NCBI GenBank assembly: GCA_963706315.1
Contig: CAVPMA010000015.1
Span: 186,001 to 250,000 of the forward strand
DNA: 64,000 nucleotides
Source of the DNA: CALMEC01 sp963706315
GTDB taxonomy: Bacteria > Actinomycetota > Thermoleophilia > Miltoncostaeales > Miltoncostaeaceae
Direction: 5' to 3'
The notes under the pieces are model-generated. The model was not told where the DNA came from. It worked only from the letters and a program-made list of their open reading frames with translations, and made no database searches. The translations under genes and the position numbers were made by a program. Position 1 is the first letter of the stretch. Each line of letters opens with the position of its first letter. This document shows positions 14,582 to 23,299 of the stretch, piece by piece.

Positions 14582-16684
14582 CTATCCGACCCTCACGGTG
14601 ACGGGCGGGGAGTTGACGGCGAGGTACGGCCAGCCCGCATCGGTGCCGACGGTGACGCGCACCGGAACGCTGTACCGACCGGCCCGCCTGAACGCGTAGG
14701 CCAGCCGGAACGTCCCGTCCGGCCGGATGCGGCCATCCAGCGCGGGGCGCCAACGGCGGGTGGTGGCGTCGAACCACTGCAGCTGGATCGCCTTGCCACC
14801 CGCTCCAACGGCCGGTGCGAACCTGCCGGCGGCCACCAGCACGCGGTTGCCCTGGATCATCCTCACGCCGACGCGCAGGATCGGCCGGACCTCGAGCCAT
14901 GCGACCGCCTGACGGATCGACGAACCGACGGGGTTGAGCGTCCACGCGCCGCCGATCGTGGCCCGGGCAGTGATGGCGAAGTTGCCCTTGGCATCGGTAC
15001 GCGCGCCCGCCGCGTACCGGCCCGACGCGTCGCGCATCTCGATCGGCGCGCCCGCGAGCGACGATCCGTCGGGGCGTTGAAGGTGACCTCGCAACGTGAA
15101 CTTCGCGTTGAAGGCGCGACGGACCACGGGCACCGTGACGCCGAAGAGGGAGCGCGAACGCTTGGAGCCCGGCGATTGGAGGCCCACCGCGACGAACCGT
15201 GCCGCCGCCCCGGAGAGGCCGCCGTCCGGGTTCCCGGTCCACGTGAAGGGCACCGCGACCTGGGCGACGTTGCCCGCGAGGTCGCAGATCCGGACGGTCG
15301 CCCGGTAGTCGCCGTTCGGCATCGCGCCGAGCGGCAGCTGGACCGTCGCCGCGGCTGCGGGGAGCGTGCCGGTCGCCTGGTCGAAGACGGTCGTGAGGGC
15401 GCCACCGGTGCCGGGACCGGCGACCGCCACGACGGTCGGACAGGCGCCGAATCCGACTCCGTCGGACATCGCCCACGACAGCACGCCCGTCGCGGGGCCG
15501 ACGCCGACGCCGCTGATTACCGGAGGGGTCGTGTCGATCCGGAGCGCTCGTGGTGCAGATGGTGCGCTCACGCGGCCGGCCTTGTCGACCGCGCGGGCGA
15601 CGACGGTGTGGTCGCCGTCGGCGGCGAGCGTGAAGCTGGGCGGTGAATCCGTCCAATCACCCCCGTCGGTGCTGAACTGGTTGCGGTCCCAGCCGGATCC
15701 GGTGCCGTCGGCGGTCGGGCCCGTCTCGACGGTGACCGCCGCGTTTCCCCACGCCCCGTCCAGGTCGGGCGTGAGGCTGATGACCGGGGGCGCCGGGTCG
15801 GTGCGATCGAGCTTGAAGGTCGCGCAGGCCTGCGCTTCGCCCCACGCAGGGGCATTGCGGTACCCGCAGATCGAGTGCGGCCCGTCGGGAAGGCCACCGA
15901 CCGGAACCCAGGCGCCGTGGTGCCCGTTGGGGGCATCGCCGACGTCGACCTGTCCCGCGCCGCCGACGCGCGCGCCCGTGGAGCCGCGGCGGTAGGCGTT
16001 GTCGGACGAGTCCCACTCGATGGGGGCCTCGTTGCCAGTGAGCCACTGCGACCAGGTCGACGCGCCCGACGCCGCGGGCCCCTGGAGGTCCTCCACCTGG
16101 ACGGTGTCGAGCCGGTTGGTCATCAGCGGCGTGAAGGCCGGGGTGTCGACGACGCCGTCCGATCCGGCGCCGTTGAACACCACGCCGCCGAACACGCACT
16201 GGCCGCCCGCGAACGTGTAGGTGTCCGCCGTCAGCGCATTCTTCTGGAGCTCGAGGTTCACCAGCTCGGGTGAGTAGTTGTAGAGGTAACGCCTCGTCGA
16301 GAGCAGGCTCGTGAGGCCACCGCCGATCCCGAGGTCGTTCCCGTTCGGCGCCACGAATCGCATGTAGGCGTGCATGTCGTTCGCGTTCGTGTGCCACCGA
16401 ACGCGCGTCATGGAGGCCCCCACCAGCTGCGTTCCCGGCCCGTAGGGATTGCAGTAGCCGCTCTGCAGATACGCGATCGCGGGATAGTCGCCGTTGGCCT
16501 TTCCGGTGATCGTCACGCCGCCGTCCCCGCTCGTCCACCACCCGCCGGGGGTCGCCGTAAGGGGCTGGTTCCACCCAGCCGGCTCGGCGAACACGGGTCC
16601 CGCCACGGCGGAGGACGACCCGACGAGCAGCGTGATCAGCGTGCACAGTCCGATGACGTGCCGAATGCCTGACAGTCGATCCAT
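14582..16684 (-). CDS. large secreted multidomain protein, Ig-like repeats
   Basis: About 700 residues. The first 32 form a Sec signal peptide (MDRLSGIRH, then a Leu/Ile/Val core, then SSAVAGP). The N-terminal 270 residues are Trp/Tyr/Asn-rich and resemble no family I can name. Two Ig-like or carbohydrate-binding-like repeats follow (LDRTDPAPPVISLTPD; IDTTPPVISGVGVG). The last 170 residues hold another beta-rich domain of the kind used in surface proteins (LRGHLQRPDGSSLAGAPIEM). It has no sorting signal or C-terminal membrane helix, so it is probably released. The ATG at 16684 follows GAGGGG at good spacing. It lies just downstream of the second sigma factor in reading direction, which suggests a shared role (inference). 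Confidence 0.75.
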   Translation of the reverse strand: MDRLSGIRHVIGLCTLITLLVGSSSAVAGPVFAEPAGWNQPLTATPGGWWTSGDGGVTITGKANGDYPAIAYLQSGYCNPYGPGTQLVGASMTRVRWHTNANDMHAYMRFVAPNGNDLGIGGGLTSLLSTRRYLYNYSPELVNLELQKNALTADTYTFAGGQCVFGGVVFNGAGSDGVVDTPAFTPLMTNRLDTVQVEDLQGPAASGASTWSQWLTGNEAPIEWDSSDNAYRRGSTGARVGGAGQVDVGDAPNGHHGAWVPVGGLPDGPHSICGYRNAPAWGEAQACATFKLDRTDPAPPVISLTPDLDGAWGNAAVTVETGPTADGTGSGWDRNQFSTDGGDWTDSPPSFTLAADGDHTVVARAVDKAGRVSAPSAPRALRIDTTPPVISGVGVGPATGVLSWAMSDGVGFGACPTVVAVAGPGTGGALTTVFDQATGTLPAAAATVQLPLGAMPNGDYRATVRICDLAGNVAQVAVPFTWTGNPDGGLSGAAARFVAVGLQSPGSKRSRSLFGVTVPVVRRAFNAKFTLRGHLQRPDGSSLAGAPIEMRDASGRYAAGARTDAKGNFAITARATIGGAWTLNPVGSSIRQAVAWLEVRPILRVGVRMIQGNRVLVAAGRFAPAVGAGGKAIQLQWFDATTRRWRPALDGRIRPDGTFRLAYAFRRAGRYSVPVRVTVGTDAGWPYLAVNSPPVTVRVG

Positions 16685-16727
16685 CGCAGGTCCCCTCATG
16701 TCGAAGTCCCTCGGCGTGAAATACCGA

Positions 16728-16753
16728 GTTTCTTCACACACACCTGAAGAAAC
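16728..16753 (-). promoter_or_regulatory. 9-bp perfect inverted repeat upstream of secreted protein gene
   Basis: GTTTCTTCA and TGAAGAAAC flank an 8-base spacer, 44-69 bases upstream of the secreted protein start. It is AT-rich against the background. It could be an operator or a 5' untranslated hairpin; position and symmetry are all I can see. Confidence 0.45.
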
Positions 16754-16939
16754 CGACTGTCCGGATCCGACGTGAATGCGTCATCGTGCCCACCCGCCAC
16801 AGCCGAAACCGTGCCAGTTGTAACTGTCAAAACCTACTGTGCGAAAGTTCAGTTTTGCGTGCGTGCGACGTCGCGCCACGACCCGCTGGTGGACGCCATC
16901 GCGGGGAGGTGACATCGCCGCGGCTATCGTTCGCGTCCG

Positions 16940-18031
16940 ATGCCGGGACCGGTCCTGTTCGACGCAACTCCCCTCGCCCGTGGCCATGCCGGACGCGGCA
17001 TCGGCGCGGTGACGCGCGAGCTCATCGCCGCGCTCGGCGCGCTGCTCCGGCACGAGGAGCGCCCGACGCTCCTCACGATCACCGGCCAGCCGGCCCCGCC
17101 GGGCTTCGCGACGCGCGACGTGCGCTGGCCACGATGGCCAACGCACCATCTGCCCGACCCGTGGCCGGCGCTTCGCATCGAGCCGCAGCTGCGCCGCCCC
17201 GCCCCGCGCCTCGTGCATGCCACCCAGCCGGAGCTCACCCCCGACGGGCGGCGCATCCCCACCGTGGCCACCTGCTACGACCTGATCCCGCTCCACCACC
17301 CGTCGCCCAACCCGGCGCTTCGCGCCGCCTACCGCCGCTACACCCGTCGCCTGCAGCGCGCGACCCACCTGACGGCGATCTCCCAAGCCACGGCGGACGC
17401 GCTGACCGCCGACCTTGGCATCGGGCCCGACCGCGTGACGGTCGCGCCGCTCGGGGTGCCCTCCGCGCCGGCGCCCGCCGGCGCGACACCCACCGGGCCG
17501 TACGTGCTGTTCGCGAGCAGCATCGAGCCGCACAAGAACCCGCGCCTTCCGATCGACGCCATCGCCCGTGCGCCCGAAGGCATCCGGCTGGTGATGAGCG
17601 GCGGTTGGAGCGCCCGGCGCCTGCGCCGCCTGCGGGAGTACGCCACGGCCGTGGGGGCCGCCGGCCGCGTCGACTGGCTCGGCCACGTGCCGGCGGCCCA
17701 CCTCGCCGCGCTCCGCCGCGACGCGCTGGCCTGCCTCGTCCCGTCGCGAATGGAGGGCTTCGGGCTTCCCGTCGTCGAAGCCCTCGCCGCCGGCACGCCC
17801 GTCCTCGCCGCCGACATCCCCGCGCTACGCGAAACCGGCGGCGGCGCGGCGACCTACTTGCATCCCGACGACCCCGAGGGCTGGGCGCACGCGATCGAGC
17901 ACCTCGCGAACCACCCGGACGAACGGAGCGTGATCGCCGAGCGTGGCCGCGCTCACGCCGCGGGCTTCACCTGGGAGCGCACCGCCCGGCTCACCGTCGA
18001 CGCCTGGCAGACGGCGCTGGCGCGTGGCTGA
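16940..18031 (+). CDS. glycosyltransferase family 4
   Basis: A 363-residue GT-B glycosyltransferase and the first gene of a tight five-gene run. It has a typical acceptor-domain loop (VATCYDLIPLHHP), the donor-domain strand YVLFASSIEPHKNP and the catalytic helix MEGFGLPVVEALAAGTPV. The start lies about 15 bases after a TATCGT hexamer, so transcription may begin very close to the start codon. The last 8 bases overlap the next gene. It is rich in Arg, Ala and Pro, as is the rest of this run. Substrates are unknown; the context is surface glycan assembly. Confidence 0.88.
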   Translation: MPGPVLFDATPLARGHAGRGIGAVTRELIAALGALLRHEERPTLLTITGQPAPPGFATRDVRWPRWPTHHLPDPWPALRIEPQLRRPAPRLVHATQPELTPDGRRIPTVATCYDLIPLHHPSPNPALRAAYRRYTRRLQRATHLTAISQATADALTADLGIGPDRVTVAPLGVPSAPAPAGATPTGPYVLFASSIEPHKNPRLPIDAIARAPEGIRLVMSGGWSARRLRRLREYATAVGAAGRVDWLGHVPAAHLAALRRDALACLVPSRMEGFGLPVVEALAAGTPVLAADIPALRETGGGAATYLHPDDPEGWAHAIEHLANHPDERSVIAERGRAHAAGFTWERTARLTVDAWQTALARG

Positions 18032-19097
18032 CCCCGGACGGCCGCGAGTGGTGGTCGACGCCCGGATCGCGCGGCGGCGAACGACGGGCGCGGCGATCCA
18101 CGTCAACGGACTGCGCCGCGCGATCGGACGGATCGACCCCGCCGACCTGGAGGTGCGGTTCCTCGACGGCCCTCCGGGCCTGCCGCGCCGCAACCGGCTG
18201 ACGACGCTCGGCAACCTCCTGCTCGACCTGGCATGGACACACATCGCGGTGCCCGTCCGTGCCCGAATGCTGGGTGCGGCCGCCATCCACGCACCGTTCA
18301 ACTGGGCCCCCTGGTGGTCGCCCGCGCCGACCGCGGTGACGGTGCACGACCTCGCGTGGGAGCGGGTGCCGGAGACCTTCCCGGCGTTCTTCCGCCGCTA
18401 CGCCCGCCTCTTCACTCGCCACAGCGTGCGACGTGCGCAGCGGGTCATCGTCGTGTCGGATGCCACCGGTCGCGACCTCGCCGAGCTCTACGGCGTGCCG
18501 GTGGCGAAGCTCCGCACGATCCCGAACGGGGTGGAACTCGACACCGCGGCGCCGCGGCCCCGGGAGCCGCTCATCCTCGCGGTCGGCGAGTTCGAGCCCC
18601 GCAAGCGCATCCCGGATCTCATCGCTGGGCATCGCGCGTACTTCCACGCGGCCCCGGCGGAACCGCCCCCGTGCCGGCTCGTGATCGTCGGCGCCGGTGG
18701 CAGCGACGAGTCCCGCGTGCGTGCGCTGGCCGGCCCGGAATGCGAGATGCTGGGCCGCGTGGACGACACGACGCTCGCGAACCTCTACCGCACCGCGACG
18801 CTCCTCGTGTACCCGTCGTCGTACGAGGGGTTCGGCCTCCCGGTCCTCGAGGCGATGGCGCACGGCTGCCCGGTGCTCATCGCGCGGAACTCCTCGCTGC
18901 CCGAGGTCGGCGGCGATGCCGCCCTCTACCTGGACGACGCGACCCCGGCGGGAATCGGCCGGGCCCTGACGGAAGCGCTCGCCGACCGTTCCGCCCTGGC
19001 CGCCCGCGGGGCGCGGTCGGCCGATCGGGCCGCCCGGTTCGGCTGGGAGCGCGTCGCGCGGGAGACGCTCGAGGTCTACCGGGAGCTGGTGCGGTGA
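18024..19097 (+). CDS. glycosyltransferase family 4
   Basis: A 357-residue GT-B enzyme. The start is the GTG at 18024, which overlaps the stop of the previous gene by 8 bases; upstream in-frame sequence is only the shadow of that gene. Landmarks are VTVHDLAWERVPETFP in the acceptor domain, LILAVGEFEPRKRIPDLI in the donor domain and YEGFGLPVLEAMAHGCPV at the catalytic end. The operon position implies translational coupling. It is closely similar in architecture to both flanking genes, suggesting expansion by duplication (inference). Confidence 0.88.
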   Translation: MADPGRPRVVVDARIARRRTTGAAIHVNGLRRAIGRIDPADLEVRFLDGPPGLPRRNRLTTLGNLLLDLAWTHIAVPVRARMLGAAAIHAPFNWAPWWSPAPTAVTVHDLAWERVPETFPAFFRRYARLFTRHSVRRAQRVIVVSDATGRDLAELYGVPVAKLRTIPNGVELDTAAPRPREPLILAVGEFEPRKRIPDLIAGHRAYFHAAPAEPPPCRLVIVGAGGSDESRVRALAGPECEMLGRVDDTTLANLYRTATLLVYPSSYEGFGLPVLEAMAHGCPVLIARNSSLPEVGGDAALYLDDATPAGIGRALTEALADRSALAARGARSADRAARFGWERVARETLEVYRELVR

Positions 19098-20158
19098 GGG
19101 TCGCGGTCGACTGCCACATGGTCGGCCAGCCGGAGGCCGGCGACGCGGGCAACGCGCGCTTCCACGCGCTCCTCACGCACGCGCTCGCGCAGACCGCGGC
19201 AGGCGATGACGAGGTCCTCGCGCTGGTGGCCCACACCGCGGCGGGCCCGATCCTCGACGGCGCGGCACGGCTGGTGGACGTCCCCGCCAGCAACTTCGCG
19301 CGCCTGGGATGGGGCGCCGCCGGGGCACTTGCCCACGAGCAAGCTGCTGCCGGGATCTTCAGCTACGTCACGCCCCTGCGCGCGCCATGCCCGCTCCTGG
19401 TCGTCGTGCACGACCTGACGTTTCGCCTGCATCCGGAGTGGTTCTCGCCGCGGGTACGAGCGCTCTTGGGGGCCATGGTGCCCCGATCGGTGCGCACCGC
19501 CGCCCGGGTGATCACCGTGTCGGAGACGTCGAAGGCCGATCTCGTCGCGACGCTCGGCGTCGACCCGGAACGCATCAGCATCGTGTCGAACGTGCCGGCA
19601 CCGGCGTTCGTGCCGCGCACCCACGCCTCGACCAGGGTGTGGCGGCAGTTCGCGCTCGACCGCTACTGCCTGTACGTCGGCGACGTCCATCCCCGCAAGA
19701 ACCTCGCCGCCCTGGCGGAGGCCGTCGCCCTGCTCGGCGACCCGCACCTCGAGCTCGTCGTGGTTGGCCGCGCCGGTCACCGCGGCTCGCAGATCATCGC
19801 GGCGTCGGGCGCGCGGTGGCTCGGACCGCTCGGCGACGACGACCTCGCCGACATCTACACGGCGGCGGCGGTCACCTGCTACCCGTCGCTGTACGAGGGA
19901 TTCGGGCTGCCGGTGGTCGAGGCCATGGCCTGCGGATCCCCTGTCGTGGCAAGCAATCGCGGCGCGATCCCGGAGGTCGCGGGCGATGCCGCAGTGCTGG
20001 TGGAGCCCACCCCGGCGGCGATCGCCGAGGGCCTTCGCGCGGCGCTGGAGCCGGCGGCGGCGGACGACCTCCGCGCCAAGGGCCTCCAGCGCGCGGCGAT
20101 GTTCACGCCACGCGACATGGGCGAGGCGGCGTGGGACGCGATCCGGATGGTCACGTGA
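19094..20158 (+). CDS. glycosyltransferase family 4
   Basis: A 354-residue GT-B enzyme starting with the GTG at 19094, in a 4-base overlap with the upstream stop. It has the same family landmarks: LLVVVHDLTFRLHPEWF, CLYVGDVHPRKNLAALAEAV and YEGFGLPVVEAMACGSPV. The last gene end overlaps the next start by 4 bases. This is the third consecutive family 4 enzyme in the run. The acceptor domain starts VRVAVDCHMVGQPEAGDAGN, a leader typical of sugar-chain elongating members. Confidence 0.88.
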   Translation: MRVAVDCHMVGQPEAGDAGNARFHALLTHALAQTAAGDDEVLALVAHTAAGPILDGAARLVDVPASNFARLGWGAAGALAHEQAAAGIFSYVTPLRAPCPLLVVVHDLTFRLHPEWFSPRVRALLGAMVPRSVRTAARVITVSETSKADLVATLGVDPERISIVSNVPAPAFVPRTHASTRVWRQFALDRYCLYVGDVHPRKNLAALAEAVALLGDPHLELVVVGRAGHRGSQIIAASGARWLGPLGDDDLADIYTAAAVTCYPSLYEGFGLPVVEAMACGSPVVASNRGAIPEVAGDAAVLVEPTPAAIAEGLRAALEPAAADDLRAKGLQRAAMFTPRDMGEAAWDAIRMVT

Positions 20159-21256
20159 GGATCGCGCTCGTGGGCACGCGCGGCATCCCGGCCGCGTACT
20201 CGGGGTTCGAGACGGCCGTGGAGCACCTCGCCGAGCAGTTCAGCGCCCGAGGCCACGAGGTGGTCGTGTACTGCCGGCCCCACATGACCGAACGGCGCAA
20301 CCACCACGCCGGCGCACGCCTCGTGCACCTGCCGACGGTCCGCAACAAGTACCTCGACACGCTCGTCCACACCGCGGTCTCCACGGCACATCTGGCGACG
20401 CGGCTCCGCCCCGACGTCGCGATCTACTTCATCGCCGGCAACGCTCCGCTGGTGCCGTTCGCCCGCCTGGCGGGCATCCCGTCGATCCTCCAGATCGACG
20501 GCCTGGACTCGGAGCGGGCCAAGTGGCCGGCGCCCGCGCGGGCCTACCTGCGGATGGCCGAGCGCCTCGCCCCGCGCGCGGCGACGATCGCGATCACCGA
20601 CTCCGAGGAGGTGGCGGCCAGCTATGAGCGCCGCTACGGCCGGCGCATCGAGGCGATCCCCTACGGCGCGGAGCTGCCCGACCCTGGTGGCACCGAGTGG
20701 TGCGAGCGCCTCGGCGTCGAGCCCGGCCGGTTCGTCTTGTTCGTCGGCCGGCTGGTGCCCGAGAACAACGCGCACTTACTGGTGGAGGCCCACCGCCGGC
20801 TCGACCGCGACTGGCCGCTCGTGGTCGTCGGAGACGCCCCGTACTCGGAGCGCTACATCGCCGACCTGAAGGCCGCCGCCGGCCCGGATGTCCGCTTCCC
20901 CGGCTACGTCTTCGGCGACGGCTACCGGCGAGCTGGTGCACCGCTGCGGCGTGATGTGCGTGCCCACCGAGGTGGGCGGCACCCACCCGGTGATCGTCGA
21001 GGGCATGGCCGCCGGGGCGTGCCTCGTCGTGAGCGACCACCCGCCGAACGTCGAGGCGGTCGGCGACACCGCGGCGACCTTCGCGCTGGCCGGCGGCGCC
21101 GGCGCGCTGGCCGGCACGCTCCGCGCGCTGATCGACGACCCGGAGCGGCGCGAGACCCTGAGCGCCGCCGCGGCGGCGCGCGCCGCCGACCGCTTCGGCT
21201 GGGAGACCTGCGCCGACCGGTACCTGGAGCTGTGCGAGCGGGTGACGAGGCGGTGA
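20155..21256 (+). CDS. glycosyltransferase family 4 with DUF1972-type N-terminus, frameshifted
   Basis: The N-terminal 258 codons (VRIALVGTRGIPAAYSGFET) read in one frame and carry the DUF1972-like acceptor domain and donor strand FVLFVGRLVPENN. After GYVFGDGY the reading frame is lost, and the conserved remainder (ELVHRCGVMCVPTEVGGTHP to the stop at 21256) continues in the +1 frame. One G too many at about 20927-20928 (ACCGGCGAG for ACCGCGAG) restores a single 366-residue protein. Start and stop overlaps with both neighbours are intact. I read this as one gene with a single-base error or a very recent frameshift, not as two genes. Confidence 0.8.
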
Positions 21257-22102
21257 CGCCGGTCGAGGTCAGCGTCGTCATCGTCACGTACCGGTGCCGG
21301 GACCTGGTGCTGGACTGCCTCGCGGACCTCGACGCCGCGCGGGCCGCGATCGGGCTGGAGGTGATCGTCGTGGACAACGCCTCCGGCGACGGCACCACCG
21401 ACGCGGTCCGCGCCGAGTACCCCTGGGTCGACGTCGAGGACCTGCCCGGAGAACCTGGGCTTCGCCCGCGCCAACAACCGCGGCATCCACCGCGCGCGCG
21501 CCGACGCGGTGCTGATCCTCAACCCCGACACGCGGATCGATGCCGCCGGGATCCGCACCATGCTGGACGCCCTGGCCGCGGAGCCGGCAATCGGGATCCT
21601 CGGCCCGCGCGTGGTCGACGAGCGGGGATGCGTCGACCTGAACTGCCGGCGCGGGTTCCCCACGATCCTCGGCATCGTCGGCGCCCTGACGCACCTGGAC
21701 CGCGTCGTCGCGTGGCAACCCCTGGGCGAGTACCGCCTCGCGTGGGTCCCGGCGGACGAGTCGACCGACGTGGTGTCGCTGAGCGGATCCGTGATGTTGG
21801 CTCGCCGGACGGCGCTGACGGACGTCGGCGGGTTCGACGAGCGCTTCTTCATGTACGGCGAGGACATCGACCTGTGCATTCGCATCGCTCGCGCCGGCTG
21901 GCGCGTACGTCACGTCCCGGCCGCCACGGTCATTCACCTGGGCGGCGGATCCCCTCCGTCACCCGAGACCCGCCGCGCGTGGGCCCGGGCGATCGGCCGC
22001 GTCCATCGCATCCACCGCCCGGGGCTGCGGGGGTGGCTGTCCGGGGCGGTGTGCGACGCCGCCGGGACGCTGCTGACGATGGCGGCACAACTCCGTCGCT
22101 AG
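21253..22102 (+). CDS. glycosyltransferase family 2 (rhamnosyltransferase-like), frameshifted
   Basis: This starts with the GTG at 21253, in a 4-base overlap with the previous stop. The first 65 codons give the GT-A opening strand VEVSVVIVTYRCRDLV and VIVVDNASGDGTTDAV. The conserved LGFARANNRG segment and the rest (LILNPDTRIDAAG, VVSLSGSVMLARRTAL, RFFMYGEDIDLCIRIARAGW) continue in the next frame. Deleting one G at 21448-21449 (CCCGGAGAAC to CCCGAGAAC) gives a continuous 282-residue protein. The D-x-D equivalent and the E-D-I-D-L motif are intact, so function is likely if the shift is an artefact. It is the last gene of the run. Confidence 0.8.
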
Positions 22103-22139
22103 CGGGAAGCACGACCCTGAATTTGAGCTCTTGGGGTAT

Positions 22140-22295
22140 TCACGTGGATAGTTGAACCGGTACTCGCCGGCAGACGAGGGTGATCATCGCGAGCAGGGAG
22201 TCGAGGCGGCGAAAGCCGCGGGCGCGGTGGCTGATGAGCGAGACGGCGCTGTTGATACTTCGAGACGGGCGTTGGTGAAGCCGAGGGCGATCGCA
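22140..22295 (-). pseudogene. ISL3-family transposase C-terminal remnant
   Basis: On the minus strand, LGFTNARLE is followed, in a neighbouring frame, by INSAVSLISHRARGFRRLDS and LLAMITLVCRRVPVQL. Together these match the conserved end of ISL3-family transposases (the G-x-S/T-N-A-x-L-E-G-I-N...G-Y/F...L-x-M-I pattern). Only about the last 50 residues remain, with one frameshift near 22262 and no N-terminal part. No flanking terminal repeat is evident. It lies between the end of the glycosyltransferase run and the DUF2304 gene, marking a past insertion or recombination point. Confidence 0.65.
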
Positions 22296-22305
22296 CGCCG
22301 AGGCC

Positions 22306-22839
22306 TCAGTCAGTCGCCGCGTCGCGACCGTCGCGGGGCGGCTGGTCCAGCGCCACGCCGGCCGGTATGCGAGCCGACTCTCCTCGCTCATCAACCGTGT
22401 CGGGGACTACCACTGCACGCAACCGCCGGACTTCTTCGTCGAGCATGGCGAGCCGCTGGGCAAGCGTCCGCACTCGCACCGTCAATCTTGAGACCGCGAT
22501 CGTCGCTTCGAGCAGAGCGAAGGCCAAGAACGCGACGGCGACCAAAAACAGCGCCGACGGTGGATAGGCGATTCCAAGGACACTTGCAAGACCTGCGAGC
22601 GCGCCACTGGAGATCCCGAGGATCACGATCACGAGCGCCCCAGCCAGCCATATCAGGGCATGCCGTTCCTGCAGCCGACGCGTTCGGATCAGGAACAGAA
22701 CCAGCACGATCACGGCAACCGCGAAGATCAAGCCGATGAGAACGAGGCGAGTCAGAGATCCTCCGTGGACGCAGTTGCCAGGGCAGGAGTATCGTACCCG
22801 AGCGACCTGAGACCTTCCTCCAGCGTTCCGGGTGCGCAT
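22306..22839 (-). CDS. DUF2304-family small membrane protein
   Basis: The recognisable domain begins at about 22755 with LTRLVLIGLIFAVAVIVLV. It continues with RTRRLQERHALIWLAGALVI, a third hydrophobic stretch (YPPSALFLVAVAFLAFALL) and a C-terminal coiled coil (VRTLAQRLAMLDEEVRRLRA). DUF2304 proteins are about 110-120 residues and usually sit beside glycosyltransferases in polysaccharide loci. The 28 residues upstream of the domain look unlike the family. GGAGG lies 4 bases before a CTG at 22755, so either a CTG start is used or the true start codon has been lost. The ATG at 22839 is the nearest conventional in-frame start. No partner glycosyltransferase is intact next to it. Confidence 0.6.
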   Translation of the reverse strand: MRTRNAGGRSQVARVRYSCPGNCVHGGSLTRLVLIGLIFAVAVIVLVLFLIRTRRLQERHALIWLAGALVIVILGISSGALAGLASVLGIAYPPSALFLVAVAFLAFALLEATIAVSRLTVRVRTLAQRLAMLDEEVRRLRAVVVPDTVDERGESARIPAGVALDQPPRDGRDAATD

Positions 22840-23299
22840 CGAAGATCGAGGGCGGCTCGCCAAGCGCGTGGGTGACCGCCGCGGCGGTGCTCGGCCTCAC
22901 CTGGGAGCCGCTGTCTCGATGCCGACGTACTCCTGACGCGACCGAATCGTGCTCACCTGGTCGGTGGCGCTCGACCTGCTGCCGTTGGGCGTCCTCACCC
23001 GGGTCGACTCCCGTGCGTGTCGTCAACGTGGACGTCCGTGTCGGTCTACCTCCCCCCGGCTACTGGTTCGCCTACGCGCCGCCCCCGGTGGGCCGTGTCC
23101 TGACCCGGTTCGGCGACGCCTCGTACGGCGTCTCCATCCGAGCGTTTCCGCGCAGCAGACCATCGTTCAGGTCGCCGGACCCGACGCGAGTCCCTGAGCT
23201 CGTGGTTGCGACGGCCACACGACCGTCTGGCTGCTCGCGTTCGCATCCCGGCGACTCGTCGAGCGGGCGGCGCTGGAGCGACCACCCCCGGGGCCAGCC
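22840..23299. other. 460 bases without an intact gene, possible decayed ORF
   Basis: No complete gene is supported here. On the plus strand, protein-like pieces occur in different frames: LTWSVALDLLPLGVL near 22950, GYWFAYAPPP near 23058 and TVWLLAFASRRLVERAAL ending at a TGA at 23310. They could be the remains of one small membrane protein broken by frameshifts, or chance. This is the most degraded stretch of the window and adjoins the transposase remnant. Confidence 0.25.

Noticed and set aside
20888..21256. Separate small gene starting at 20888
   Set aside because: Its protein is the missing second half of the upstream glycosyltransferase domain in a shifted frame, so it is better read as one disrupted gene.
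21509..22102. Separate small glycosyltransferase gene starting at 21509
   Set aside because: It begins in mid-domain; the start of the domain is in another frame just upstream, so a single frameshifted gene explains it.
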